DNA of 64,000 bases from Trujillonella endophytica (GCF_019799905.1 NZ_JABGCI010000014.1:1-64000); one strand, 5' to 3'; numbered from the stretch's first letter, positions 16,495 to 25,321 are shown. Made by a program: numbers and translations. The notes: generated by a model not told the origin, from the letters alone.

Positions 16495-17478
16495 ATGCGA
16501 GCCATCCGACTGCACGAGTACGGCGCCCCCGACCGGCTGGTCCTCGACGACCTGCCCGACCTGACCCCGGGGCCGGGGCAGGTCCGCATCGCGGTCGAGG
16601 CCGCCGGCGTCCACCTGGTCGACACCACCCTGCGCCGCGGCGATCCCGGCCCGCTGTCGCTGCCGCGGCCGGAGCTGCCCACGATCCCCGGGCGCGAGGT
16701 CGCCGGGGTGGTCGACGACCTCGGCGACGGCGTCGAGCGGGCCTGGCTCGGACGGCGCGTCGTCGCCCACCTCGGGCCGGTCCCCGGCGGCTACGCCGAG
16801 CAGGCCGTCACCGCCGTCGACGGGCAGCTGTTCGTCGTCCCCGAGCAGGTCCCGTCGGCCGACGCCGTCGCCGCGGTCGGCACCGGCCGGACGGCGCTGG
16901 GCGTGCTCGAGCTGGAACCGCCGTCGGCCGACGATGTCGTCCTGGTGCCGTCGGCCGCCGGCGGGATGGGCTGGCTGCTGGTCCAGGCGGCGCGCGCGCA
17001 CGGGGCCACCGTGGTGGCCGCCGCCCGGGGGGAGGAGCGCACCGCGCGCCTGGCCGAGCTGGGTGCCGACCTCGTCGTCGACTACGGCCGGGCCGGCTGG
17101 GACGACCGCGTCCGGGAGGAGACCGGCGGGGTCACGCTGGTCTACGACGGCGTCGGCGGGGCGGTCGGGCGGTGCGCCCTCGAGCTGCTGCGACCCGGCG
17201 GCCGCCTGGTCCTGTTCGGATACTCCTCCGGCGCGCCGACCCGGTTCGACACCGGCGACGTCGTCCGGCTCGGGATCACCGCCGGCTGGTCCCTCGGCCC
17301 GCGGATGAACGCCCTGCCCGGCGGCATCCCCGGACTCGCCCGGCGGGCGCTGGACCGGGTGGCGGCGGGCTCGTGGCGGCCGCTGGTCACGCCGTACCCG
17401 CTGGGCGACGCCGCCCGCGCGCACGCCGATCTGGAGCAGCGCCGGGCCCTGGGCAAGGTGGTGCTGCGCACCGGGTGA
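16495..17478 (+). CDS. Zinc-binding-dehydrogenase-family quinone oxidoreductase
   Basis: A 327-residue MDR-superfamily reductase of the zeta-crystallin/QOR type. The GroES-like N-terminus has RLHEYGAPDRL and IPGREVAGVV; the Rossmann motif is AAGGMGWLLVQAARAHGATVV and LFGYSSGAP follows. Zinc-ligand cysteines are absent, as expected for QORs, which reduce quinones or enoyl groups with NADPH. A palindrome at 16474-16491 immediately precedes the start and may control it. Confidence 0.9.
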   Translation: MRAIRLHEYGAPDRLVLDDLPDLTPGPGQVRIAVEAAGVHLVDTTLRRGDPGPLSLPRPELPTIPGREVAGVVDDLGDGVERAWLGRRVVAHLGPVPGGYAEQAVTAVDGQLFVVPEQVPSADAVAAVGTGRTALGVLELEPPSADDVVLVPSAAGGMGWLLVQAARAHGATVVAAARGEERTARLAELGADLVVDYGRAGWDDRVREETGGVTLVYDGVGGAVGRCALELLRPGGRLVLFGYSSGAPTRFDTGDVVRLGITAGWSLGPRMNALPGGIPGLARRALDRVAAGSWRPLVTPYPLGDAARAHADLEQRRALGKVVLRTG

Positions 17479-17510
17479 AACCCGGTTGTCCGGGCCCGGA
17501 GACTGTCCGG

Positions 17511-19130
17511 GTGGGCTACGTCGACGTGAGCGGGATCCGGCACACCCTGAGCGACGGACGGGTGCTGCTGCAGGACGTGTCCTTCCGGATCGGCGACGGC
17601 GCCCGCGCCGCCCTCGTCGGGGAGAACGGCGCCGGCAAGACCACGCTGCTGCGGATCATCGCCGGTGACCTGGTCGCGGAGGAGGGCGCCGTCGCCCGGA
17701 CCGGCGGGCTCGGCGTGATGCGCCAGTTCATCGGGTCGGTCCGCGACGACACGACGGTGCAGCGCTTCCTCGTCGACCTCTCGCCGCCCGCCGTCCGCGC
17801 GGCCTGGGACGCCGTCCAGGCCGCGGAGCTCGCGCTCATGGAGGCGGACGACGAACCGACCCAGATGGCCTACGCCACGGCGCTGGCGCACTGGGGCGAC
17901 GCCGGCGGGTACGACGCCGAGGTCACCTGGGACACCGTGACCGTCGGGGCGATGGGCGTCCCCTACGACGGGTGCAAGTACCGGGAGCTGTCGACCCTCT
18001 CCGGCGGGGAGCAGAAGCGGCTGGCGCTGGAGGCGCTGCTGCGCGGACCCGACGAGGTGCTGCTGCTCGACGAGCCGGACAACTACCTCGACGTCCCGGG
18101 CAAGCGCTGGCTGGAGGAGCGGCTGCTGGAGACCCGCAAGACCGTGCTGTTCGTCAGCCACGACCGCGAGCTGCTCAACCGGGTCGCCGACCGGGTGGTC
18201 ACCGTCGAGGGCGGGACGGCGTGGGTGCACGGCGGCGGCTTCACGAGCTACCACGCGGCCCGGTCGTCCCGGCACGAGCGGCTGGCCGAACTGCGCCGCC
18301 GCTGGGAGGAGGAGCACCAGCGGCTGGTCGATCTGGTGCGGACCATGCAGCAGCAGGCGGCCAACTCGCCGGACATGGCCAACCGCTACCACGCCATGCA
18401 GACCCGGCTGGCGAAGTTCGAGGCGGCCGGTCCGCCGCCGGAGCCGCCGGCTGAGCAGCAGGTGGCGATGCGGCTGCGCGGCGGCCGCACGGGGGTCCGC
18501 GCGGTGACGGTCGAGCAGCTGGAGCTGACCGGCCTCATGAAGCCGTTCGACGTGGAGGTCTTCTACGGCGACCGGCTCGCCGTCCTCGGCGCCAACGGCG
18601 CGGGGAAGTCGCACTTCCTGCGGCTGCTGGCGGGGCAGGACGTGGCGCACACCGGCTCGTGGCGGCTGGGCGCGCGCGTCGTCCCGGGACTGTTCGCCCA
18701 GACCCACGCCCACCCCGAGTGGCTGGACCGCACGCCGGTGGACCTGCTGTGGCACGGCGAGCCGGGCCGGCCGGGCGTCGACCGGGGCCGGGCGATGGCG
18801 GCGCTGCGCCGCTACGGCCTGGCCGACTCCGGCGACCAGCTGTTCCGCACCCTGTCCGGCGGGCAGCAGGCCCGGTTCCAGGTGCTGATGCTCGAGCTGT
18901 CGGGGGCCACCCTGCTGCTGCTCGACGAGCCGACCGACAACCTCGACGTGCTGTCGGCCGAGTCGCTGGAGGAGGCGCTGGCCGCCTTCGAGGGGACCGT
19001 GCTCGCGGTGACCCACGACCGCTGGTTCGCCCGCTCCTTCGACCGGTTCCTGGTCTTCGGCGCCGACGGCCGGGTCTACGAGTCGGCCGAGCCGGTCTTC
19101 GACGAGACCCGGGTCGTCCGGGCCCGCTGA
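17511..19130 (+). CDS. ABC-F family ATP-binding protein
   Basis: A 539-residue protein with two fused ABC domains and no membrane part. Domain 1 has Walker A GENGAGKTT (about 42-50), signature LSGGEQKRLAL and Walker B VLLLDEPDNYLD; the linker (about 250-305) is helical and charged; domain 2 has GANGAGKS, LSGGQQARFQ and LLLLDEPTDNLD. ABC-F proteins work on the ribosome as translation factors or antibiotic-resistance factors. The interdomain linker is not diagnostic of a known resistance subgroup. The start is GTG at 17511, 32 bases after the preceding gene. Confidence 0.92.
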   Translation: MGYVDVSGIRHTLSDGRVLLQDVSFRIGDGARAALVGENGAGKTTLLRIIAGDLVAEEGAVARTGGLGVMRQFIGSVRDDTTVQRFLVDLSPPAVRAAWDAVQAAELALMEADDEPTQMAYATALAHWGDAGGYDAEVTWDTVTVGAMGVPYDGCKYRELSTLSGGEQKRLALEALLRGPDEVLLLDEPDNYLDVPGKRWLEERLLETRKTVLFVSHDRELLNRVADRVVTVEGGTAWVHGGGFTSYHAARSSRHERLAELRRRWEEEHQRLVDLVRTMQQQAANSPDMANRYHAMQTRLAKFEAAGPPPEPPAEQQVAMRLRGGRTGVRAVTVEQLELTGLMKPFDVEVFYGDRLAVLGANGAGKSHFLRLLAGQDVAHTGSWRLGARVVPGLFAQTHAHPEWLDRTPVDLLWHGEPGRPGVDRGRAMAALRRYGLADSGDQLFRTLSGGQQARFQVLMLELSGATLLLLDEPTDNLDVLSAESLEEALAAFEGTVLAVTHDRWFARSFDRFLVFGADGRVYESAEPVFDETRVVRAR

Positions 19131-19244
19131 CGGCAGCGCGGGCGCTGTGCGCCAGGTGACCACTCCGGACCCTGCCCGGCACCGGGTGCACAACGCCCGT
19201 GCGGGGGCGGGTGGCCCTCGGCAGCCGGGGTGCTGCATGATGGG

Positions 19245-19263
19245 AGCGAGAATCATTACCGTT
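19245..19263 (+). promoter_or_regulatory. Zur box 1
   Basis: AGCGAGAATCATTACCGTT shares 15 invariant positions with the boxes at 20981 and 24023. It is centred on C19254 and lies 17 bases before the ZnuA-like start. A zur gene ends the island at 27918. Confidence 0.75.
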
Positions 19264-19280
19264 ACCGCGTGGAGACCTAG

Positions 19281-20276
19281 ATGTGCCGCCGTACCCGCCC
19301 TGCCGCCCTCGCCCTGACCGCCGCCACCACCCTCGTCCTCGCCGCGTGCGGCAGTGACGACGGCGGGCCCACCACGAGCTCCGGCGATGCCGATGCCTGC
19401 CCCGGCGCCGTGGTGGACGTCGTCGTCTCCGTCGGGCAGTGGGGCGACGTCGTCGAGGCGCTCGGCGGGGAGTGTGCGTCGGTGACCACGGTGATCGACT
19501 CGGTCGCCGTCGACCCGCACGACTTCGAGCCCACGACGGGTGACATCGCGGCGTTCGAGGAGGCCGACCTCGTCGTCCTCAACGGTGCCGACTACGACCA
19601 CTGGGCCGCCGACGCGGCCGGCAACGTCGATCCGGCGCCGGTCGTGCTCGACCTCGCCGAGGTGGTCGGGGTCGAGGGCGAGGAGCACGCCGAGGAGGAG
19701 GGGGAGGAGCACGCGGAGGACGAGGAGGAGCACGGGCACGGTGGGGTCAACCCGCACATCTGGTACTCGCCCGACTCCGTCCAGCAGGCCGCCGAGGCCC
19801 TGACGGCCGAGCTCGCCGAGCTCTCGCCGGACGCGGCCGACCACTTCGCCGAGCGGGCCGACGCCTGGCAGCAGCAGCTCGAGCCCTACCTGGCCGAGGT
19901 CGACGCCCTGCGCGCGGCCGCGGCGGGGCGCACCTACGCGGCCACGGAGTCGGTGTTCGAGTACATGGCCGAGGCGATCGGCCTGACCGACGTCACTCCG
20001 GAGGGCTACCGGGAGTCCGCCAGCAACGAGACGGACCCGGCGCCGGGCGACGTGGCGGAGTTCTCCGACGCCCTCGGCGCCGGCGGGGTCGACGTCCTGC
20101 TCTACAACACCCAGACCGAGGGCGGGGTCCCCGAGCAGCTCCGCGGTGCCGCGGAGGACGCAGGGGTGCCCGTCGTCGAGGTGACCGAGTCCGTGCCCGA
20201 GGAGGGGCTCTCGTTCGTCGACTGGCAGCTCGCCCAGCTGCGCGAGCTGTCCGCCGCCCTGCAGCGGCAGGGCTGA
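19281..20276 (+). CDS. znuA: Zinc ABC transporter substrate-binding lipoprotein (ZnuA-like)
   Basis: A 331-residue cluster A-I metal-binding lipoprotein. The lipobox gives Cys23 (LVLAAC). Metal-site segments: DPHDFEP, an acidic/His-rich loop (about 133-155, GEEHAEEEGEEHAEDEEEHG) and NPHIWYSP. At the position of the third His ligand, ATESVFEYM has Glu instead, and the fourth segment reads LLYNTQTEGG. The His-rich loop is typical of zinc acquisition. GGAG at 19271 sets the ATG at 19281. It carries its own Zur box and is convergent with aztA, so it is a second receptor to aztC for the same permease, or for one encoded elsewhere. Confidence 0.88.
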   Translation: MCRRTRPAALALTAATTLVLAACGSDDGGPTTSSGDADACPGAVVDVVVSVGQWGDVVEALGGECASVTTVIDSVAVDPHDFEPTTGDIAAFEEADLVVLNGADYDHWAADAAGNVDPAPVVLDLAEVVGVEGEEHAEEEGEEHAEDEEEHGHGGVNPHIWYSPDSVQQAAEALTAELAELSPDAADHFAERADAWQQQLEPYLAEVDALRAAAAGRTYAATESVFEYMAEAIGLTDVTPEGYRESASNETDPAPGDVAEFSDALGAGGVDVLLYNTQTEGGVPEQLRGAAEDAGVPVVEVTESVPEEGLSFVDWQLAQLRELSAALQRQG

Positions 20277-20309
20277 CCTCCCGGCCCGGCCCGTCCTCCC
20301 CGGGGCGGG

Positions 20310-20963
20310 TCAGGCCAGGAGTGGTTCCGGTGTGTCCACGCGCCCGCCGGCGAGCGCCAGCACGCAGTCTGCGCACCGGACGGCCGCCGTCTCGTGGGTG
20401 GCGTGCACGACGACGACGCCGCGGGCGGCCTCGCTCGCCAGGGCGTCCAGCAGCACGAGCTGGGTCGCGGTGTCCACTCCCGCCGTCGGCTCGTCCACGA
20501 GCAGGACGTCGGCGCGGGCGACGAGTCCCTGGGCCACGAGCGCGCGCTGACGCTGGCCGCCGGACACCGCGGACAGCGGCCGGTCCAGCAGTCCGACGAG
20601 GCCGAGTCGCTCTGCTGCTGCGGCGATCAGCGCCCGGTCGGCTGCGCGCAGCCGCCGCCACGGCCCCCGCTCCCGCCAGCGGCCCATGGCGACGGTGTCC
20701 GCGACGGTCAGTGGCAGCTGGTCGGGGACGGCGCTGCGCTGCGGGACGTAGGCCACGGTGCGTCCCCGCAGCCCGCGCACCCCGCCCGACGTCGGCTCAC
20801 GGACGCCGGCGAGGACGTCGAGGAGGGTGGACTTCCCGGCACCGTTCGGGCCGACGAGCGCCGTCACGGCACCGACCGGCAGCCGGGCGGTGATCCCGGA
20901 CAGGGCGAGCACCTCCCCGCGGCGCACGGTCAGGTCCTCGACGTCGACGGCGGTGTCCGGCAT
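20310..20963 (-). CDS. aztA: Zinc ABC transporter ATP-binding protein AztA
   Basis: A 217-residue ABC ATPase for metal import. Walker A GPNGAGKST (38-46), Q-loop VPQRSAVP, signature SAVSGGQRQRA, Walker B VLLVDEPTAG and H-loop VHATHE are intact. It is divergent from the permease gene aztB, and a single Zur box (20981-20999) lies between the two starts. Its promoter looks leaderless: TAGCGT lies six bases upstream of the ATG at 20961-20963. I use the azt names because of the aztC and aztD genes downstream; znuC would be an equal alternative. Confidence 0.88.
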   Translation of the reverse strand: MPDTAVDVEDLTVRRGEVLALSGITARLPVGAVTALVGPNGAGKSTLLDVLAGVREPTSGGVRGLRGRTVAYVPQRSAVPDQLPLTVADTVAMGRWRERGPWRRLRAADRALIAAAAERLGLVGLLDRPLSAVSGGQRQRALVAQGLVARADVLLVDEPTAGVDTATQLVLLDALASEAARGVVVVHATHETAAVRCADCVLALAGGRVDTPEPLLA

Positions 20964-20969
20964 GCCACC

Positions 20970-21004
20970 ACGCTAACAGGAGTGAGAATCATTCCCGTTA
21001 CAGT
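20970..21004. promoter_or_regulatory. Shared Zur box 2 with divergent leaderless promoters
   Basis: The box AGTGAGAATCATTCCCGTT (20981-20999) sits in the 47-base gap between aztA and aztB. On the plus strand TACAGT (20999-21004) lies six bases before the aztB GTG; on the minus strand TAGCGT (20970-20975) lies six bases before the aztA ATG. One bound Zur dimer could therefore shut both. Confidence 0.75.
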
Positions 21005-21010
21005 CGCCGG

Positions 21011-21826
21011 GTGTCCTGGCTCCTCGACCCCTTCGCCCTCCCGTTCATGCAGCGCGCGCTCCTGGGCGGCGTCCTCGCGGCGGTGACCTGTGCCGTCGTC
21101 GGGACCTGGGTCCTCGTCCGGGGCATGGCCTTCCTCGGCGAGGCGCTGGCCCACGGCATGCTGCCGGGGGTCGCGCTGGCGACGCTCGCCGGCTGGCCGC
21201 CGCTGCTCGGCGCCGCGCTGAGCGCCGGGGTGATGAGCGTCGGGGTCGGCGTGGTGGCCCGCCGGGCGCGGCTCTCCGCCGACACCGCCATCGGCCTGCT
21301 GTTCGTGGGGATGCTGGCCCTCGGCGTGGTGATCGTGTCGCGGTCCCGGTCGTTCGCCACCGACGTCACGTCGATCCTCTTCGGCGACGTGCTGGCCGTC
21401 CGCTCGTCGGACGTGGTGCTCCTGGCCGTGACCCTGGTCGTGCTCGTCGCCGTGTGCGCGGCGTTCCACCGGGCGTTCGTGGCGCTCGCGTTCGACCCCC
21501 GCACCGCGGCCACGCTCGGGCTCCGCCCCCGCCTGGCGCACGTCGCGATGGTTCTGGCCGTCAGCGCCGCCGTCGTCACCTCGTACCAGGCGCTCGGCAC
21601 CCTGCTGGTGGTGGCGCTGCTCCTCGCTCCCGCCGCGGCGGCCGCCCAGTGGACGCGCCGGCTCCCCTCGACCATGGCCGTCGGCGCCGCCTTCGGTGCC
21701 GCCGCCGTGCTCGCCGGCCTGCTCCTGTCCTGGCACGCGGGGACCGCCGGGGGCGCGTCCATCGCCGCCTGCGCGGTCGCCCTCGTCGCCCTGTCCGCCA
21801 CCGCGCGGGCCGTGCTGTCCCGCTGA
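21011..21826 (+). CDS. aztB: Zinc ABC transporter permease AztB
   Basis: A 271-residue membrane protein with about eight to nine helices, of the ABC-3 (ZnuB/MntB) family. Family landmarks: FMQRALLGGVLAAVTCAVVG, the LVRGMAFLGEALAHGMLPGV substrate-path helix, and SYQALGTLLVVALLLAPAAAA, which includes the ATPase-coupling loop. The GTG at 21011 appears to be the first transcribed base region (TACAGT six bases upstream). The next gene begins 55 bases later with its own GGAGG, so aztB, the propeller lipoprotein gene and aztC are likely one operon. Confidence 0.9.
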   Translation: MSWLLDPFALPFMQRALLGGVLAAVTCAVVGTWVLVRGMAFLGEALAHGMLPGVALATLAGWPPLLGAALSAGVMSVGVGVVARRARLSADTAIGLLFVGMLALGVVIVSRSRSFATDVTSILFGDVLAVRSSDVVLLAVTLVVLVAVCAAFHRAFVALAFDPRTAATLGLRPRLAHVAMVLAVSAAVVTSYQALGTLLVVALLLAPAAAAAQWTRRLPSTMAVGAAFGAAAVLAGLLLSWHAGTAGGASIAACAVALVALSATARAVLSR

Positions 21827-21881
21827 CGCCTCCGCGGCTCGAACCGCTCCCCTCACCGACACCACCGACCCTGGAGGTCCC

Positions 21882-23105
21882 GTGCACCGCCTCGCCCGAA
21901 CCCGACGACGACCGATCGCGCGCGGCGTCCCCGTGTGTGCCGCCGCCCTGCTGCTCGCCGGGTGCGGGACCGACCCGGCGGAACCGGCCGACGGCGCGGC
22001 GGCCACGCCCGGAGGCCACGGCTACGTCGCCGGCGCCGAGGAGCTGGGCGAGCCCCAGCTGCAGCTGGCCTACCTCGACGAGGCGGGGTCCGTGCACGGC
22101 GTGGACCTGCTGACCGGGGAGTCGGCGACGCTCGGTGAGGTCGGCGGAGTCGCCGCGGTCGCGGGCGACGGCCGCTTCCTGTTCGCCGCCTCGCAGCCGG
22201 CCGGCGAGCTGACCGTCGTGGACACCGGCACCTGGACCGTCGACCACGGCGACCACGTGCACTACTACCGCGCGCCGGCCCGCGTGGTGGGCTCGCTGGA
22301 CTGGAGCGGTGAGGTGCGCGCCTCGTCGTCGGAGACGCTGACCGCGCTGTTCTCACCGGACACCGGCACGGGTGTGGTGCTCGACCGGGCGGCCCTCGGC
22401 CGGGGCGAGGTGCGGGAGGTCGCCCGCCTGCGCGGTGAGCCGCACGACGGCGCCCTGGTCCCGCTGGGCGACCGGCTGGTCGCCACCACGGCCGGATCGG
22501 TCGTCGGCCTCGACGGTGACGGCGAGCCGCTGCCCGGCGTCGAGGCCGCGTGCGCCGAGCCGCGGGGCGGCTCCGCGACGCGCGTCGGTGTGGTCGTCTC
22601 CTGCACCGACGGGGCGGTGCTCGCCACCGAGACCGACGGCGGCATCGCGTTCGAGCGCATCCCCTACCCGGCTGCGGTGCCCGCCGGGGAGCGGGCCACC
22701 CACTTCGCCAACCGGCCGGGCCGGCCCGCCGTGGCGGCGCCCGCCGGGCAACGAGGTGTCTGGCTGCTCGACACGCGGGCCCGCAGCTGGCAGCTGATCC
22801 CGACCGAGACGCCGTGGGTGCGCGCCGTGGCGGCCGACGACGACCAGGACCGGGTGGTCGGCGTCGACGCCACGGGGCGGGTCGTCGTCCTCACCCCCGG
22901 AGGCGGGACGACGGCGGCCACCGAGCCGCTGCTGCCGATGGACCGGCTCGACGACGTGGTCCTCGAGGTGGACGCCGACCGGGCCTACGTCAACGACCCC
23001 GGGAGCGGTCGGCTCCTGGAGGTCGACTACGCCGACGGCGCCCGGCTGGCCCGGACGTTCCGGGCCGAGGTCGCTCCCGCCCACCTCGCGGAGACGGGCC
23101 GATGA
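21882..23105 (+). CDS. Beta-propeller-like lipoprotein between aztB and aztC
   Basis: A 407-residue lipoprotein (lipobox LLLAGC, Cys28). After that it shows repeated short blade-like units (for example GRFLFAASQPAGELTVVDTG, RGVWLLDTRARSWQL) like a seven-bladed propeller, and a His-rich patch HGDHVHYYR near residue 127 that could bind metal. It resembles AztD in overall layout and gene position but is not simply a copy of it: AztD's HHG and FGCEDG segments are missing. Start GTG 21882 with CTGGAGG. Its stop overlaps the aztC start (ATGA). A surface zinc-handing or sensing protein is a reasonable inference, not established. Confidence 0.75.
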   Translation: MHRLARTRRRPIARGVPVCAAALLLAGCGTDPAEPADGAAATPGGHGYVAGAEELGEPQLQLAYLDEAGSVHGVDLLTGESATLGEVGGVAAVAGDGRFLFAASQPAGELTVVDTGTWTVDHGDHVHYYRAPARVVGSLDWSGEVRASSSETLTALFSPDTGTGVVLDRAALGRGEVREVARLRGEPHDGALVPLGDRLVATTAGSVVGLDGDGEPLPGVEAACAEPRGGSATRVGVVVSCTDGAVLATETDGGIAFERIPYPAAVPAGERATHFANRPGRPAVAAPAGQRGVWLLDTRARSWQLIPTETPWVRAVAADDDQDRVVGVDATGRVVVLTPGGGTTAATEPLLPMDRLDDVVLEVDADRAYVNDPGSGRLLEVDYADGARLARTFRAEVAPAHLAETGR

Positions 23106-24010
23106 GGCGGGGCCTGCCGGCGCTGGCCGGGCTGCTGCTGATCGCCGGGGGCGTCGCCGGCTGCACGGGCGCCACCGACGACCGTCCGCTGGTGGTCGTC
23201 ACCACGAACATCCTGGGGGACGTCGTCGGCGAGCTGGTCGGTGACCAGGCCGAGGTGCGCACGCTCATGCCTCCGGGGGCCGATCCGCACTCGTTCGAGG
23301 TCTCGGCGCAGGAGGCGGCCCGCATGCGCGAGGCGGACCTGCTCGTGGCCAACGGCCTCGGACTGGAGGAGGGCCTCCTCGCGCACGTCGAGGCCGCGCG
23401 GGACGACGGCGTCCCCGTCGTCGAGGCCGGCGACGCGGTCGACCCGGTCCAGTGGGTCAGCGAGGACGACTCCGGCCTCGACCCGCACTTCTGGACCGAC
23501 CCGCAGCAGGTCCTCGCCGTGGTCGACGAGCTGTCGGTCGCCCTCGCCGAGCACGTCGACGGGATCGACCGCGACCGGCTCGCCGCCGGCACCGAGCGCT
23601 ACCGCGGCGAGGTCGCCGAGCTCGACGTCTGGATGTCGGCGCAGTTCGCGCAGATCCCCGCGGACCGGCGCGAGCTCGTGACCGACCACCACGTTTTCGG
23701 GTACCTGGCCGACCGGTTCGGCCTCACCGTGGTCGGTGCGGTCATCCCCAGTGGCTCCACGCTGGCGTCCCCCAGTGCCGGCGACCTGGAGGAGCTGGCC
23801 CGGACCATCCGTGCGGCCGGGGTCCGCACGGTCTTCGCCGACTCCGCACAGCCCGACCGGCTGGTCGAGGTGCTCGCCGAGCACGCCGGGGTGGACGTGG
23901 CCGTCGTGCCGCTGTTCACGGAGTCGCTGACGGCGGACGGCGGCGGAGCCGACACCTACCTCCGGATGATGCGCGCCAACACCGAGGCCATCGTCGGGGG
24001 CCTCCGCTGA
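23102..24010 (+). CDS. aztC: Zinc ABC transporter substrate-binding lipoprotein AztC
   Basis: A 302-residue cluster A-I receptor lipoprotein (lipobox GVAGC, Cys21). The metal ligands are in standard positions: DPHSFEV (His about 61), LDPHFWTD (His about 128), VTDHHVFGYLADRFGL (His about 194) and a terminal FADSAQ Asp. Unlike the ZnuA-like protein at 19281 it has no His-rich loop, which fits AztC, whose loading depends on the chaperone AztD. It is translationally coupled to the propeller lipoprotein gene and followed by aztD behind a Zur box. Confidence 0.9.
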   Translation: MRRGLPALAGLLLIAGGVAGCTGATDDRPLVVVTTNILGDVVGELVGDQAEVRTLMPPGADPHSFEVSAQEAARMREADLLVANGLGLEEGLLAHVEAARDDGVPVVEAGDAVDPVQWVSEDDSGLDPHFWTDPQQVLAVVDELSVALAEHVDGIDRDRLAAGTERYRGEVAELDVWMSAQFAQIPADRRELVTDHHVFGYLADRFGLTVVGAVIPSGSTLASPSAGDLEELARTIRAAGVRTVFADSAQPDRLVEVLAEHAGVDVAVVPLFTESLTADGGGADTYLRMMRANTEAIVGGLR

Positions 24011-24022
24011 CCCGCTTGGTAG

Positions 24023-24046
24023 AATGGGAATCATTCCCGTTAGGCT
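24023..24046 (+). promoter_or_regulatory. Zur box 3 and leaderless aztD promoter
   Basis: AATGGGAATCATTCCCGTT (24023-24041) is the most symmetric of the three boxes, with one mismatch between its nine-base arms about C24032. TAGGCT (24041-24046) starts in its last base and lies seven bases before the aztD ATG at 24054, so the aztD transcript is probably leaderless. Confidence 0.75.
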
Positions 24047-24053
24047 CATTCGC

Positions 24054-25301
24054 ATGACGACGTCCCGACCCTCGCCCCTCCGCCTGGCCGCGCTCGGCGC
24101 CGCCGGGCTGCTCGTGGCCGCCTGCTCCTCGGACTCCGACACCGACGACGCGGCCGGCCCCTCCTCCCCGGCGGACACGTCCCTCGCCGCGTCCGCCGAG
24201 GAGGTGTCCGCGCCGGAACCCCGCCTCGCGCTCACCTACGACGGCGGCGTCCTCGTGCTCGACGCGACCACGCTCGAGGTCGTCGGCGACCACGAGATGG
24301 ACGGGTTCCTGCGGGTCAACGCCGCCGGGGACGGCCGGCACGCGCTGGTGACCACCGACGAGGGGTTCCGGGTCCTCGACACCGGGGTCTGGACCGACGG
24401 CGGTACCTCCTACGCCGGCGAGTCCGAGCTGACCGACGACGTGTTCCCCGCCGACGCCGCCGGCCACGTCGTCGTGCACGGCGACCGCACCGTGCTGTTC
24501 GCCGACGGCACCGGCGACATCACCTCCTTCGAGACCGCCGACCTGCTCACCGCCGACGGTCTGCCCGAGACGCAGGAGTGGACCTCGGAGGTCGCCCACC
24601 ACGGTGTCGCCATCGAGCTCGAGGACGGCACCCTGCTGTCCACCCTCGGTACCGAGGAGGAGCGGACCGGCGTGCGGGTGCTCGACCCGTCCGGCGAGGA
24701 GATCGCCCGCTCGGAGGAGTGCCCCGGGGTGCACGGCGAGGGCACCGCCGCCGGCGAGGTCGCCGTCTTCGGCTGCGAGGACGGCGTGCTGGTCTACGAC
24801 GGGGAGTTCACCAAGCTCGCCGCCCCCGGCGCGTACGGCCGCACCGGCAACGTCTTCACCAGCGAGACCTCGCCGATCGCCCTCGGCGACCACAACGCCG
24901 ACCCGGACGCCGAGGGCTACCTGCTGACGGCGATCACGCTGGTCGACACGGGGGCCGACCGGCTGCAGGTCGTGCCGCTGCCCGCGGGGGTGCAGTACAC
25001 CTTCCGCGACCTGGCCCGCGGCCCGCAGGACGAGGCGGTGCTGCTGGGATCGGACGGCAACCTGCACCTGCTCGACGAGCGGACCGGTGCGCTGCTGGCC
25101 AGCCACCCGGTCATCGAGCCGTGGGAGGGCCCGGAGGAGTGGCAGGACGCGCACCCGGCGGTGGAGGTGCACGACGGGATCGCCTACGTCACCGAGCCGG
25201 CGGCGAACGCCGTCCACGCCGTGGACCTGGCCACCGGCGAGGTCCTCGCCACCGGTGAGCTCGACGTGACCCCCAACGAGATCGCGGTGGTCGCCGGCTG
25301 A
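24054..25301 (+). CDS. aztD: Zinc metallochaperone AztD
   Basis: A 415-residue lipoprotein (lipobox LLVAAC, Cys24) with beta-propeller character throughout. The AztD-type features are the paired His (VAHHGVAIELEDG), the CPGVHGEG and FGCEDGVLVYDG segments, GRTGNVF, and the late HLLDERTGAL and HAVDLATGEVL blades. In Paracoccus AztD passes zinc to AztC outside the membrane. An in-frame ATG at 24024 is ruled out as it lies within the Zur box. No ribosome site is present; a leaderless start is likely. A GC-rich hairpin follows at 25322. Confidence 0.88.
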   Translation: MTTSRPSPLRLAALGAAGLLVAACSSDSDTDDAAGPSSPADTSLAASAEEVSAPEPRLALTYDGGVLVLDATTLEVVGDHEMDGFLRVNAAGDGRHALVTTDEGFRVLDTGVWTDGGTSYAGESELTDDVFPADAAGHVVVHGDRTVLFADGTGDITSFETADLLTADGLPETQEWTSEVAHHGVAIELEDGTLLSTLGTEEERTGVRVLDPSGEEIARSEECPGVHGEGTAAGEVAVFGCEDGVLVYDGEFTKLAAPGAYGRTGNVFTSETSPIALGDHNADPDAEGYLLTAITLVDTGADRLQVVPLPAGVQYTFRDLARGPQDEAVLLGSDGNLHLLDERTGALLASHPVIEPWEGPEEWQDAHPAVEVHDGIAYVTEPAANAVHAVDLATGEVLATGELDVTPNEIAVVAG

Positions 25302-25321
25302 CGGCACGCCGCTCCGCCCCC

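Noticed and set aside
17142..19844. A 900-codon minus-strand frame opposite the ABC-F and znuA-like genes
   Set aside because: The plus-strand genes show complete ABC and metal-binding motifs; the minus frame has none.
24024..25301. Start of aztD at ATG 24024
   Set aside because: This ATG lies inside the Zur box and would place ten extra residues before the signal peptide.
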